Positions 33,501-43,200 of a DNA stretch of 64,000 bases are shown piece by piece. The first letter of the stretch is position 1. Each line of letters starts with the position of its first letter. The DNA is taken from the NCBI GenBank assembly GCA_019096065.1, contig JAGUCH010000002.1, forward strand, positions 7,948,501-8,012,500, read 5' to 3'. The notes under the pieces are model-generated. The model ran no database searches, was not told the DNA's origin, and saw only the letters and a list, made by a program, of their open reading frames with translations. The stretch is from Paracyclopina nana. Lineage: Eukaryota; Arthropoda; Copepoda; Cyclopoida; Cyclopettidae. Position numbers and translations under genes: made by a program.

Positions 33501-36500
33501 GTGACATTATCGTGTATGAAAGACTTGAAATGGTCCCGAAACTTGTAGTATTTTGTGAGGTCCCAGCCGTCAAATGTTGGCATGTCAAAAGGGGGAAGTT
33601 TGACCGTCATTCTCCCATTGTTATTTCCAGGTATGAAAGGGACATGTTGCCATGGGTCCTCCTCTTCCGTGGAGATCGCAGGACCGTCATCGTAGTCGTG
33701 ATCATCCCGCACATGGCGGGAGCGGGTCGGCTGAGGACGTTGAGGGTTCCTATCGGGGTTCCTGTTGTTTGGAGGATAACGTTGATGAGGGTAAGGTTCT
33801 GGACGCCCCCCTATGTTTTCAGGTGGATGCGCATTGTGGGTTGCAGGCGGCCTCGAGGTCGCTGTGGCCATCATTGCTACTGGAGGCGGGGCCTGGTTTG
33901 CCCATTGATAAGGGCCAGGCCCTGGGTTTGACGTGTAGCTCTGAGGCCACTGGTGCATCATTGGTGCCACGGGTTGTTGGGCATAACCAGGGTATGCTGG
34001 CCTCCCAGTTTGATCTGCAGACATTGTAGGTCCCATGGGAAAGTGCATCGTTCCTATCGGGCCCTGGGCCGCGACAGGTGCTTCTGCCGGAGGATATGGC
34101 AAATTGTATGGCCTTTGGTCATAAGTGTACTGTGGAGCTGCACGATGATCCATGGGTGGCGGCATCAGCTGTCCCCCCATTGGGGGAATATTTGGATTGA
34201 AGTGCGGTGCGGCTGGGTTTAACGCCGTGGTCGATACTTGAGTTCCATGTGACCACGTAGTTTGGACCGAAGCGGCGGCCGCATCGAATGTTCCAGCCGT
34301 AGTCATTACTGCCTGAGGTTGGGCCATGAGCCCACGAAATGGGAGACCCCCTGTGGCAGCATTGTTGGGATGGCCAGGCCACTCTCCAATCTGACTGACA
34401 TATGGCTGTGGGGGTGGGATAGCTGGCCCTTCGGTGCCACTTTGAGGGGGATGTCTGCGTGTCCGATCTTCTTCTTCTCGCTCAGCCCTGCTCTTGGCTA
34501 CCTCCAGGCAAACCTGGGCGTCCAGGGCGCTTCTCATGATCGTGTCATCTTCTGCAGGTGGTCTCGTTCCGGCGTCGACAAGAAATTCCCTCGCCCTCAT
34601 GTAACCATCGATAAGACCAGTAAAAGTGTGCAGCTTGGTGAACAGACTAGCAAAGGAGCTTCTTTGAGCGAGAGCTCCCTCTGTCATTTGTATGCCTTCC
34701 TTCAATAATGACAACGCGTTGGCATACATCATAGCTGCTTCCATAAAGGCTGCCCTGGAATTCTCGCTTATAACAGAAGGGGCAGCTGAGGTTCTTTTCG
34801 GGTTGCTCTGATGGTTGGAGGTGGCTCTGAGCTGCCTTTCAGGGTCTTGGAAATCTGGAGGCGGTAGCGAAAGCCCAACCTGGTTGGGTGGCCTTATTCC
34901 GTCTCGCAACCTCCTTTGGTGCCCTTTCAACTCGTTGTCAATTTGATTCTTCCTGGCTTTTGGCAGATCATTCAACCACCTTCTGGTCAGCGGAAAATGG
35001 GACTGCACTTGGTCCAATAAATAGACTTCCATAGATTCTCTTCTGAGGAGCCTGGCTCCTCGATTGCCGCCAAGAAATTCCACTATATAGTCGCCTGCTA
35101 GGTTTCCTCTGGCGTCCCAGTCCTTTGGCAGATTAGTTCCAATCGTATAGTTGCCTGTTTCTCGCTGCGCCTTTTCTATGTCGGCTACAGACATGCCACC
35201 ATAAGTCACCTCTCTTCTAGGGGTGATTGGTTCTCTTCCAATTTCTTCACCACTATTCAGAGCCTGAGGAGACGATGGGCCTTCTCGTGCGTGGGCTTCC
35301 GCCGTGGGCGGAGCTTGATCGTCGGATGGAATCTGTATTGGTGGACCGTGGGACGCGGCTGATTGGTCAGCCTGCGAGCTAGGTGTGGCTGACAGATTGC
35401 CAGGTTGCTGCTGCATGCCTTGCGAGCTGCCTCTGGAACCTCCGCTTCGGTTCATGTTCAACCTCTCATTGGAATGTTGATTTCGGAAGGTGATCAAATC
35501 TTCGACGGAGAAAAGGAGCCACTGTATTGCGTTGTAGCAACGAGAGAAATTGGTCTGCAGCGTGACTGAAGGTTCGATCTGAGCCTCTTGCACTGATCGA
35601 TTGTATTCCAGCCTGGCTGCGTTGTAGCGTTGCAAATAGACTTGTAAAGTTTCCTTCACTATCTGCAATTCTTCCGAAGTTGCCCTTCTGTCGGATTCCA
35701 GCAAACTCTTCCTGGTAGTGGAGACATATGGAGTGGTCTCCTTGAACATGTTGTGGATCCTGGCAGCCAATCTGTCTGCATTCAGTTCGGCTTCCCTCAT
35801 CTTAGACAGATCCTGCGCAGACTTCTTGGCAGCGTGAGGCCTGCTTCTCGTTCCGGTGGGAACATAGGCAGGCTCTGAGGCAGCTTCTCCTCTGATTCTG
35901 GAGTTCCCTGGAGGCGCGTCTTGGCGCCGATCTCTCATCCTGGGCGATGGCTGTGGCGCCGGTCCTTGATCCTGATCAGAGCGATTGTTGGACCTTTTTC
36001 CTCGGCCTTTGCCTTTGCCCCTGCCCCTGTTCATGGGTGGTGGATTTGCTTCGAGTCCTTCCTGTTCAGACGGGCTTGAGGTGGCCATGGGCCCCCCCAA
36101 TTGAGCAGGCTCGCCTCCTGCTGCGTAAGTAGGTTCTATGGGCAATGGTGGTCCACTTGCAGCGCCCGAGGTGTATGACCCATCCAGATTCGCTGGCGCG
36201 TAAGGTCCTCTCGCCAAGCCTGAAGAACTTGCTTGGTCTTGGTTACCACGGCCCTGGCTCGTACCCGGTCTTGGATTAGGACTAGCTTGGCTAGATATTG
36301 GAGGGGGTGGAGCCTGCCTTACTGGAGTGATGGGTTGTTGCATGTTGTTTCCTGGAGGTGTTCGTTGCATGATGAGACCTCCCGAATTTGATGACAACTG
36401 CAGCAAATCAACCTCAGGACGATATGGACCGACTTCTGGAACTAGGCCGTCGATAGGGTCTGATCCTTCCAAAATGAACTGGTGAAAATCCTCCACGCTC

Positions 36501-36694
36501 TGAATTCCTACAGAGCTCGACGACGAGAGATTTGACGGAGTCGTGGAACGGGCGTGGATGGCTGCAAGCCTTGCTTGTCTCAAGGGCGAGAGTTCAAGGT
36601 TTGGATTTCCCAGTCCAGCTTCCGGTGGTTGTCCTCTGACACGCCTACTGACTCTAGTCGGCCTACTCTCGATCCGCCTGGCAGATTCGCTCAT
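27566..36694 (-). CDS. Gag-Pol polyprotein of BEL/Pao element, 3042 aa
   Basis: One uninterrupted frame. Residues 1-1000 are P/Q/S-rich with helical or coiled-coil blocks near 298-420 and 641-720, an unusually long extension. A Pao-type Gag domain (DUF1759-like, PFDMPTFDGWDLTKYYKFRD) starts near 1030. Three zinc knuckles lie near 1291, 1322 and 1345, the last in CCHH form. The aspartic protease has LDSGAQ near 1577. The reverse transcriptase (from about 1890) has LIADISKM and YVDD (2008). RNase H has FTDAS near 2195 and WTDSQ. The integrase has an H2C2 finger near 2550, then D (SFDMCGPFD, about 2625), D (RSDNG, about 2686) and E (NGLGEAAVK, 2746). A DUF5641-like C-terminal domain follows. All catalytic residues are present. 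BEL Gag-Pol is typically about 1700-1900 aa. There is no frameshift or stop between gag and pol. Confidence 0.95.
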   Translation of the reverse strand: MSESARRIESRPTRVSRRVRGQPPEAGLGNPNLELSPLRQARLAAIHARSTTPSNLSSSSSVGIQSVEDFHQFILEGSDPIDGLVPEVGPYRPEVDLLQLSSNSGGLIMQRTPPGNNMQQPITPVRQAPPPPISSQASPNPRPGTSQGRGNQDQASSSGLARGPYAPANLDGSYTSGAASGPPLPIEPTYAAGGEPAQLGGPMATSSPSEQEGLEANPPPMNRGRGKGKGRGKRSNNRSDQDQGPAPQPSPRMRDRRQDAPPGNSRIRGEAASEPAYVPTGTRSRPHAAKKSAQDLSKMREAELNADRLAARIHNMFKETTPYVSTTRKSLLESDRRATSEELQIVKETLQVYLQRYNAARLEYNRSVQEAQIEPSVTLQTNFSRCYNAIQWLLFSVEDLITFRNQHSNERLNMNRSGGSRGSSQGMQQQPGNLSATPSSQADQSAASHGPPIQIPSDDQAPPTAEAHAREGPSSPQALNSGEEIGREPITPRREVTYGGMSVADIEKAQRETGNYTIGTNLPKDWDARGNLAGDYIVEFLGGNRGARLLRRESMEVYLLDQVQSHFPLTRRWLNDLPKARKNQIDNELKGHQRRLRDGIRPPNQVGLSLPPPDFQDPERQLRATSNHQSNPKRTSAAPSVISENSRAAFMEAAMMYANALSLLKEGIQMTEGALAQRSSFASLFTKLHTFTGLIDGYMRAREFLVDAGTRPPAEDDTIMRSALDAQVCLEVAKSRAEREEEDRTRRHPPQSGTEGPAIPPPQPYVSQIGEWPGHPNNAATGGLPFRGLMAQPQAVMTTAGTFDAAAASVQTTWSHGTQVSTTALNPAAPHFNPNIPPMGGQLMPPPMDHRAAPQYTYDQRPYNLPYPPAEAPVAAQGPIGTMHFPMGPTMSADQTGRPAYPGYAQQPVAPMMHQWPQSYTSNPGPGPYQWANQAPPPVAMMATATSRPPATHNAHPPENIGGRPEPYPHQRYPPNNRNPDRNPQRPQPTRSRHVRDDHDYDDGPAISTEEEDPWQHVPFIPGNNNGRMTVKLPPFDMPTFDGWDLTKYYKFRDHFKSFIHDNVTIPWYEKWGRLLKLTEGGPAGWAVDEFPKTEEGYYDALRSLHADFGNKKMQYDYHMQQVMQLEPLNLEDPKNIMEARHVVNTIYRNLLEAGEYHSEMQDSNVFRVLPVASGTRVIMNQHLMSEKKTHMTFKIFDEWTKYHLNIARAQGAQSKRPDQKTKKSTKVGLNAAVQHSSQATPPWEDDDSSDEQPTAVNHAGTADVEVPICGPAGLVIMTVSKSDQKIYKKCPECDTKDHMLYNCPLLLAAHGTGRVEKVKAFDACFRCLGGMHTTWECKKNFKCQECGNPSHHTLLHEAWVNRPRRTRNREREAGQKSNEARPQSTEPQRPPGQLPIYGSHQELQQIRELKASLATITKRLDSLEPGLNLADSQPQPQRGTPHSAAINAYGADSSTSAASSCETFEPDEDDDDSTLGQQVTEMLGAPASLAAPDRMKLIMVEGEAASPGLELHQPAVPQPAGPKTPPEASQLKKNKKKREPVSQMLATAADGMLSFCVVPIMVANPDKPGRYIKVNAFLDSGAQLSLMVNKLAEKLELEGTRDDQVLKMIATSATVQSNLVNIRIKALDGKKTYDVPIHTIARLPSTITTPPVSKLKEKFKFLETMQLPTYAKNPRPGILLGIDCFSLIMPKRIIHNKKGEPYIYDCPLGRVLTYYDPEASPPKSEKLVGLTALPAREPGSEESEPPNILICDLCGNGPGPKEESIEALWEFDRPQLDNSPVLSMNDQRALDILVETITQLEDKSYQMSPMWRVGEPVFKCNRWRVMRSTAILERKLKLYDEETYDRATNEIADWLEQGFIRILDPEVDNLDDGNYLDWLLVERHDKPSMPVRVVFDGARSHFGKSLNDALLPGPKLQKNVFEILVGAREKPVMLIADISKMFLRFKLDPESRKYHRFVWRGVCYEAKSVVFGTASAPCMATFAVKHHISKYQESHPLAYHILDNFLYVDDVFASVESPGEAREAIKQILEVGEEGGMPFRKWGSNSQSALADVDPDLILPGFQLQAENADVTKALGLYVDCMGDQIVFQPPSSEHMRESPLTLRMMAQFVPRLHDPLNLLSPFILKGKRLIQRVWQMRTLFKIEWDTALALLEHPEVDEIVKEWQDYVMQVARIEVFRLPRAVRNRYAGKVELHIFTDASEKAKGAAAYVRSVYPDGTIDCTLMAARLNLAPLKESRSMPEMELNGCVLGSELCTDLVKSMTRIDSVTLWTDSQCALTWICKPAGNWKGYVARRVTTIFDSTSSFQWKHVPGRLNPADYVSRGMSIEELAASDCWLHGPAFLRGEDKHFPRWDPYITDDEKAAIEGYLKLKKVPGRQIKAGKKAVKKLVMLGTFEKAGQFVIPHCLRPSADVRMAWKEARECPDLIDLSRFSTWNKLVRTMCLARRFALSIIAPWEELPVGKPMGDEFKYVENYIVLWLQQKAYAGELDHFYKTGTWPKGSKLGPLDPILGPQGELRTKGRLDNTLATWIGRRQLIIPGQARKLILQDVHNTVGHGFGRNKYLCEAQKKYWLPGARNIARSITKNCALCQRWTLKPRPVHMGQRPRHAIPIKEFLPFRHTSFDMCGPFDVVFERSKYKVYVIVFICAHSKAIHVEEVYDMTSLSLMRALEQFVARRGCPYSLRSDNGSNFVGCREDIRVNPRYEELLSKLKVLDWDQVRQFGGHIGVVQWTLSPPLTPHCNGLGEAAVKIFKRALYKEFAQGITRLEDFRYVIIKAEGFVNGRPIGEVDGHFLTPNHFLTRGPPGEVLPVAEKEALARLEEKFEIIETTLQRMWEFFAEELALTLRRMPKWTNHRAQLKEGDVVAVLDSTISDRRYYWPMGIIEKVLPDSDGQVRRAFVRMVRPGEVEPVFYERSAQVLIPLDVFREEDQFLDMPRRPIKHAPEMRDLWSNSDWDSFERLKEEIVTEYENPVGLVLTQREQCLNKGSLEAQCDSASQESADIFDEDATSDPTNRSSAEEGGNENMSPEFPILSSRSVFKRI

Positions 36695-36741
36695 GAATCC
36701 TCACAGCTAGTCTCAGATTTGTCGGGGTCTTCCTCAAAAGA

Positions 36742-36759
36742 GCCCCACGTTGGGCGCCA
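36742..36759 (-). promoter_or_regulatory. primer binding site for tRNA-Lys(CUU)
   Basis: The plus strand reads GCCCCACGTTGGGCGCCA, the last 18 bases (including CCA) of animal tRNA-Lys(CUU) as I know it. The minus-strand PBS is TGGCGCCCAACGTGGGGC, four bases inside the 5' LTR. This fixes the orientation of the element. Confidence 0.88.
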
Positions 36760-36763
36760 AAAA

Positions 36764-37384
36764 TGTTGTAGTCACCCTCTGGAATATGCCCAGGCAGAGC
36801 GAACTCTTGGAGCTCGTGAGGATGACCGGCAACGTATGTGAAATCTCCTCCAACCAAAGTCAGGTGAGGAGACCCAAAAGAGGATTCTGAGAGAAGAACA
36901 GCCTGGCTGACAGCACTGATGATCCACAAGATCAGCAAGATCAAGATGAATGGATATCCAGGATAAGAAGACACTGATGGTACTTCAGTCCCAGTAGTGC
37001 TGCATAAAGATGCTCTAATAAAGACTACCAAGTAAAATATGAGACTGTCTCACTCAATTGCTTTGCAATCTAAGCTAAGGGAGCCTTGCTCCAGACTTCT
37101 ACTAAGACAATGATCAATCCTGACAAAGACAAGTACTTCTAAAGACTATAGACCACACACACATAATATAAAACACATAGTATCACAAAATAAAAGGACT
37201 ACTCTTAAAAGAGAGTCAAACAAGTAAATCAATCAAGGGAACATAGTTCTATTCTTTGCAAATTCTTTTCTCACACTGATTCTTACAAAAAAGATGGAAG
37301 TGGCGCTGAGCAGTGGACGGCTTCTTCTCAACACGGCCGAGCGCAAGTGCGCGCGCAGCGCACCTGCCAGGCAGGGCCGGAACA
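36764..37384 (-). repeat. 5' LTR of the BEL/Pao element (621 bp)
   Basis: Appears identical to the 3' LTR at 22953-23573. It should carry the promoter and the transcription start. The coding strand has an AT-rich TATATTAT string near 37163-37170 but no clear TATA/Inr pair was resolved. The Gag-Pol ATG lies only 69 nt inside it, so the leader is short. Confidence 0.95.
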
Positions 37385-37388
37385 GTTG
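37385..37388. repeat. retrotransposon target duplication, right
   Basis: GTTG directly after the right LTR, matching 22949-22952. The inferred empty site reads AAAAGAG-GTTG-TCGGCTAA. Confidence 0.7.
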
Positions 37389-40240
37389 TCGGCTAATTGG
37401 CCTTAAAAATAAAAGTTCTTTTCCGATGACGCCTCGAAAACAAAAGTCCAAACAAATCGGCCGCGTGACAAGGGAGATCAAATAAACCGAATTGGCCACG
37501 GCCAAACCCTCGAGGTTCCTTCATATTATCCCGTTCTTGATAAATGTTGTTTGGCGCAGAGCACATGTCCTAATCAATCTTTGGCTAGAATCTCGCTGGT
37601 TGGCGACCAAGAAGAAGAAGAAGAGGCTTCTTATGTTATTGGAAGCAGCAGCCCTTGTATATTTAGCCGATATGGCACTGCTACCACCAGAGTAGGGGAA
37701 GAGATAAGTGCCATCTACTGCACCCCTTGTAGTACTTTGCATTGTCAGCCCCTCTTAGCTTTGGTCAGAGTGGGTGCCAATTCACGATCCGTGATCCCTC
37801 TGATGAATGTGGCCAAAGGATCAGATAATTCTCAGACACCATTCATGCCTCATAGGGGGTTATATCGGAGGCGGGTCGTGCTTTCCCATGCTGAGCTTGC
37901 AGAGATGCCAATTCATCTTGGACAACTTGATGAGGAGGACTGCGACGCTATATTGATTACCCAGCAAAGTGAAAAAGAGCCTGTAGCGGAATTAGGATTA
38001 CCTACTCAATGTTATCAGCTCTCGGGAGAGAGCCAGCTAACTTTTTGCTACAAAAGTTGCTTCCTTCCGCCAAGATTGGTGCTGATGCTGTGATGCACAG
38101 TGGGCAGCGGCACCTGATTATCTGCAAAACTGCTTCTTTACTTTTTCTGCTGCATCGCCGGGATTTTGTAGAGTTGACGGCAATCCTTAATCGCCGCTTG
38201 GGTAACATTACTGCTCAAGTGCGAAGAACTACGAAGATACTACACACCATATGATGCATAGATATTTTATTGGCATCCATGCTGCACCTCACAGCCAGGC
38301 ACTTAACCCTCTCCACCAATCGGTTGCAGATTGACCTAGATAGAGGAATTTTCACGGTATCTACATTTTTTACGCTCAGCAAGTGTACCACTGCTTCGCA
38401 GACAACCTTTGAGATCTCCGGACGGATGAAAAAATGCGATTTCTTTGCGAGCTCGAGAACAATCTTGCACACACATCCTTTTTTCCTTCAATAAGCCTAG
38501 GAAATCCGAGAGAAAGAGCAAAAACAGAAGCTTTGAACAATAGATTGTTGTCTGTATAGATATTTGCCGAAAAGCCTTCTGCTATCTGCAAGGTTGAACA
38601 GACATCACGTTATATTAGATGGCATTTATTGCATGCCACCAAAAAGCTATGACTAATGCATTCGGGAAGTAAGAGCCTTTCAGCTTGCTCTCAACCAAGT
38701 CTTTCAAGCATGATACACTGCTGTGGCGATCTCGAGTGGCCTCGCAAGGCCAAATCTTATCAAGTTTCCCCTCAAACTTCAATTGCAGCCTAGCTGCTGC
38801 ACTGGGAAAAGCCTTTAAGTAAGCCTAACTTTCTCCTTTTTGCTCAAAGAGTCGCTGTTGGCTTCATTTTGCAATGAGAGAGGTAGGTAAAGCACGGAAA
38901 AATAGCTCAGAGCCTTCATATTATAGATTGCCTGATAAAAAGTAGGTCGCCGCGTATTTTTAATGCACTTGAGGTCCGTGGACCTCTTTCATTGTCCCAA
39001 GCTTGGAGTTGGCTTAAAGGAGATAACCAATTGATCCCCTTTCTTCGAAAAGTTTGCTTTTAATCACCAGATGGCTTGGGTTCCATACGGAATCTAGAAA
39101 AAATTAGGGCACACTGTAACCTGAGCTTTCTCGTTCCCATGGAAGTTTTGTCAGCTTTTCATGCAGTATTTTTTTCCAACTACTCACTAGTAAATGGTAC
39201 TTTCTATTAAGGCTGAGCATTAAAGCCAATTGTCGTCTGATTTTTGACCCGTGACACTCTACGCACAAAGACGAAGAAGAAGACTCTTCTTCCAATCAGA
39301 CTTGGAATGTCGACTGACTGAGCTCCGATAAGCAGACTTCTTTGTGGAAATTGTAGCAATTTCTCCGGGGATATTTTTCCAGCTCTGCATTCCTCCCCCT
39401 GCTTTCCATGCAAAAGGAAGTCAAATCAACTGCATATTGAGTGAGGAAAATCGACTTTATTTTGCTGTGTGCCCTCTTAATATTCTGAACGAGTTCGGAG
39501 GTCAGAGTGACACACTAGTCTTTGTTGCCCCAAAGTTTCGGCCCTTTTTTCTCCGTGCACAGCAGGCGAACAAGCCTTCAGTTTGAACGCGTGTGCGGTG
39601 TTTTTCTTTGCCAAAAAGGGCTTCCATCTTGCACTCGTTTCCTGGCTAGTCCTGTTTTATGACCTAAAAACCGGCGCAGAACATTACGGCCTAATTATAT
39701 GTATCGGCTATTTTTGTGCATGAGGGAGGCCCCAATATTGTGAATGCATAGTTCCATGATCTTGCTTGTTTCGGAACTTTCCTAGCCCGACTTTTCCTCA
39801 TCAACAGCAGCTAGCCCCCCTTGCATTATAAGCTGGCAGAAGAGTTTTTGATCCTCTCAGCTCATGCTAATGTGTCGTTCATGTGCTGGACTTAATGTAG
39901 CTTTTTTCTCACATTGAAGCCTCGCAGCGGCATGCATACACTTTATTATTGGCGTTTTTCCTCGTTTTGCTGCTTCTCTCACGTACGTTCGCGTTTCTGA
40001 TGAGTGAAACCAATTAGGTTTTTTCCGTATTGCTATATTGGCAGGTTAACTAGGCTCTTGCGTGGAGAAGATACGTCCCCAGTTTCTGTTCGCTTTTCGG
40101 TATGTAAGCGTATCGATTGTAGACGTCTGGAAAATGATATGTTAAGATATTCAAAAGTTGCTCCTATAGTATATCCCGCTCGCGTACATGATCTTGCCAT
40201 AGTCAGCTAGGTCGTTGTTACGGTCCATTAATGTCCAAGT

Positions 40241-40241
<1 letters not shown>

Positions 40242-40277
<36 letters not shown>
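40242..40277. repeat. (TGC)12 microsatellite
   Basis: Twelve uninterrupted TGC units in non-coding DNA, the longest pure microsatellite in the window. Such a perfect run is probably polymorphic. Confidence 0.93.
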
Positions 40278-40278
<1 letters not shown>

Positions 40279-43200
40279 TCCTGTGTTGTAGAACCCCTTG
40301 CTTCTTCTCGGAAGAAAATTTGAATTGTTGAGACTTTTTACATGCTCCAAGAGGATTCGATAGCTTTGCATCCCCTTATGGAGCCTTCCACATCATTTTT
40401 CATCGGCAAGGCAAAAAGTAATTTCTTTATTTCCTTCTCTGGCCCAATGAATCATTGTTGGAAAGGGTTTGAGCATTTGTCTGCGCGACGATTTGTCGTC
40501 ATTTCTTTCTCTCACCCAAAGTGAACAACAACAAGAAAACATCCCCTTTTCTTCATGCAGAAAGGACCATTTATCATCGCGGAAGATATGTGTAACATGG
40601 TGATTTATTTCGCCGAAAAGCTTTTGGCTTGTTTAAGCCTCTTTTGATCATGCACGACTTTTCCGGAGCTTATACTATATGCTAGGATATCCATGAAGCT
40701 CGTTATTGAAGGTGATGCGAAGCTTTGTCTTTCTGTTGATATTTGAGCCGCTAAATAAACATGGAATGATGGCAGGTGGGGCGTCACCGTCGTCGTCTAT
40801 GCTGCATAACGTTGACATTTACGTCAAATTGACTTTGTGGGGGAAGCAATTATGACAAAAGGACAACATCATGTCTGAAAACTTCCCTTTTCTGAGCTCT
40901 GTTGACACTTCTTTTGGACCAGCTCAGACAAACCAAACAAAAAGCTCATGTTAGCTTTTAATGGCGCGTAGCTTGGGTTTCACTTTCAAAATGAGTCAGC
41001 ATTTAAATAGATGCCATTGTTGATCAACCGGCAATTTACTATCGAAACTACCGCCGATGGAATAGGCCAAAGTTTGGCCAAAACTAAAACAAGCGTCTTC
41101 TTTAATTTCCTCTGCCACTGCTGCTCCTACAAGGCCAGGCTAGGAAAGGAAACTTTTCTTTCGTGAGAGCCAGAAGTGGATCTCGGTTTTTCTACTCTCA
41201 AAATGACACACACTGAGCTGAAAATAACGAAAGCAAAAAGCGTAATTTTTCCAGCATTGACAATGCAATCAGCGGCCAGCTCTATCAAGTTTTGCGCGCA
41301 AACTTTGCTGACTCGAATTTGTTGGCGACTGCTATGAGCAAGATGGCAAAAAAGCTCACCAGACCAGTGTGAGGAATCAGCAACTTGCATCAGTTGCTCA
41401 ACCGCCCAACTTCGCATTTATGCTACGTTGTGGCATAGTATATGATGGTAGCACAGAAGCTGCTTCTCCATACATAAACTTCATCTTTTCTTATTTGTAG
41501 CGCATCGGGAAAGAACAATAGCCCCAAGGAGGTTGTTTCATTTACTGCTAGGACACAAAACTGTATAGGGTTTCGTGTGACAACTTGATTCTTTTGTGTG
41601 GGACAATAGCTAGGGTGTGTAAACATCATGCTCCATTATTGATTTGTTGATGGACAAGGAGACTAGGAGAAACACGCGAAATTTTTGCCAAAGACACCCA
41701 GTGGCTTGTGTAGCATGGTGAAATTATGCCGTAATATCTCCTTGGCCTTAATTTACGAAATATTTTCACTGCCTTTTCCGCTGATGTTTGCCTTTCATTA
41801 AATATGGGACTCGCAAAAAACTTGCATGTTGAAAATTACGTTGGTGAACTTGAAGGCTGCTTTTTATAACTTAATTGCCCACAGTGCACTTTTTTGCTCA
41901 AGCTAGCGTTGTGTTTGTTTGTAGAAATGTTATGAAAATACTACTACAGCCACTTTGCCAAATTAAAGTTTGCCATCTCTAAAGTTGACAGTACTGGCCG
42001 GACAAAAAGAGCTTTGTTTTTCAGTTTGGGAAAAAGCAATGTGGTACACAACTTCGCATAGTTTGCAAGTAGTAGCCTTTCTGTAGGCAAAAAAGGAAGG
42101 TATACTACAGGTAATTTATTATACCAGTTGGCGGTGATATCACGAATTCATAACCTGGCCACGTTGTCGCTGTTGTGGCTTTGTTCAGAGAAAATTACAA
42201 TACGCTGCACACGCTGGTGAAACTCACACTGAAAAAATTAGGCTCGATGAGGCCTCTTTTTGTGTCCAGCTGGCCCATGAAAGATTTTACAGCTTTATTG
42301 CTATTTCCCATTTTAACTTTTCACTCCCTTTAAGAACAAATTCCGTAGACAAAAATAATGGAGGCGCACTGGAAAAAGAATATAGATCTGCCAGGGAAAG
42401 ATTTAATAATTCACTCACTTTCTCATAATTGCCAAGGCGCTCGGTCAGCCTTGAATGAGGAAAGCAGCAATTAGGGCAAAAGTTGCGAACAGTGGACAGC
42501 CGGGCAAATACATAAAAAAATGCCTCGATCTTTTGCTTTCAGATATTAGTGTGGTCGTGCGCGGAGGTGATGTGCATATGTGGGATATAGGGGAAAGGGG
42601 AAGGAATTCTATAGAGAAGCCAATTCTCAATAGGAAATTCCCTCGGGATCAGTCTCGAAAATCTCGGGAGCGTTAGTAGTCAAAGGATGAGGATTGAGAA
42701 ATGAACACGGCCACTGTGGGATGAAGAGCTGCTAAAGCTCCCAATGGATTTTTGGAAGGGTACTTTTCTTGCCATTTTTTGGGTAAAACAACTAGATTGG
42801 AGCAAGGTTTTGTGATTTTCGGCCAGCCTGTATGGCATGTTTTTCTATTTAAGGGGCAATCCGTGTATGAAAGAAGAAGGGGCAAGCACACAATGAGGGT
42901 GTAATCACTCACAGTTACTTCATATATAGCATGGTAGCACCCGAAGGAAAACCAGCTATATTGTACTACGTGTATGAAAAATGCGTAATTCAGAAAACGG
43001 CTATTTCGGGGGTGAAAACAAGCCTCATTGTTAGTAACCGCAATTACGGTCTTTTCAAAAATATTTCGTTTTGCCACCAGCATGCATGGGCTCAAAAAAT
43101 TAATATGAAGGCAAGGACAGGTCCATCAAACAACCCTCATTGCATCTGGCGTGATGGGAACCAATTGGAGTGACGGTTTGCGCTGTACATTTTGTGAAGA

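Larger units (their letters stand above)
22953..37384 (-). mobile_element. complete BEL/Pao LTR retrotransposon, 14.4 kb, with an extra ORF
   Basis: The order on the minus strand is: 5' LTR (36764-37384), 4-nt spacer, primer binding site, 47-nt leader, Gag-Pol (36694-27566), 445-nt gap, ORF3 (27120-23599), polypurine tract, 3' LTR (23573-22953), with a GTTG target duplication outside. The Pol order PR-RT-RH-IN, YVDD in the RT, a Pao-type Gag domain and the domain after the integrase assign it to BEL/Pao. The LTRs appear identical over 621 bp and both long frames are open, so it inserted recently and may be active. Typical BEL elements are roughly 6-10 kb. The extra length comes from a Gag N-terminal extension of about 1000 aa and from ORF3. 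It sits between the two Toll genes in the opposite orientation and breaks no visible gene. Confidence 0.95.
22953..37384 (-). repeat. dispersed 9-mer AGCCAGGCT across the retrotransposon
   Basis: Seen on the minus strand (as AGCCTGGCT on plus) starting at plus positions 23089, 23779, 24602, 26584, 28236, 30009, 31474, 31764, 32413, 32975, 35049, 35610 and 36900. That is 13 copies, one per LTR and 11 in coding sequence. By chance, a 9-mer is expected about 0.05 times in 14.4 kb. The copies fall in all three codon phases, so they are not a repeated peptide. Many GGCCTGGCC-type variants also occur. Elsewhere in the window I noted one copy (44967). Confidence 0.6.

Noticed and set aside
36663-37031. 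Hydrophobic 122-codon frame running from the 5' LTR across the Gag-Pol start
   Set aside because: It starts at TTG and contains no ATG, so conventional translation is unlikely.
37551-38093. 180-codon frame downstream of the retrotransposon
   Set aside because: It begins with TTG rather than ATG, has no domain, and its length is plausible by chance in 64 kb.
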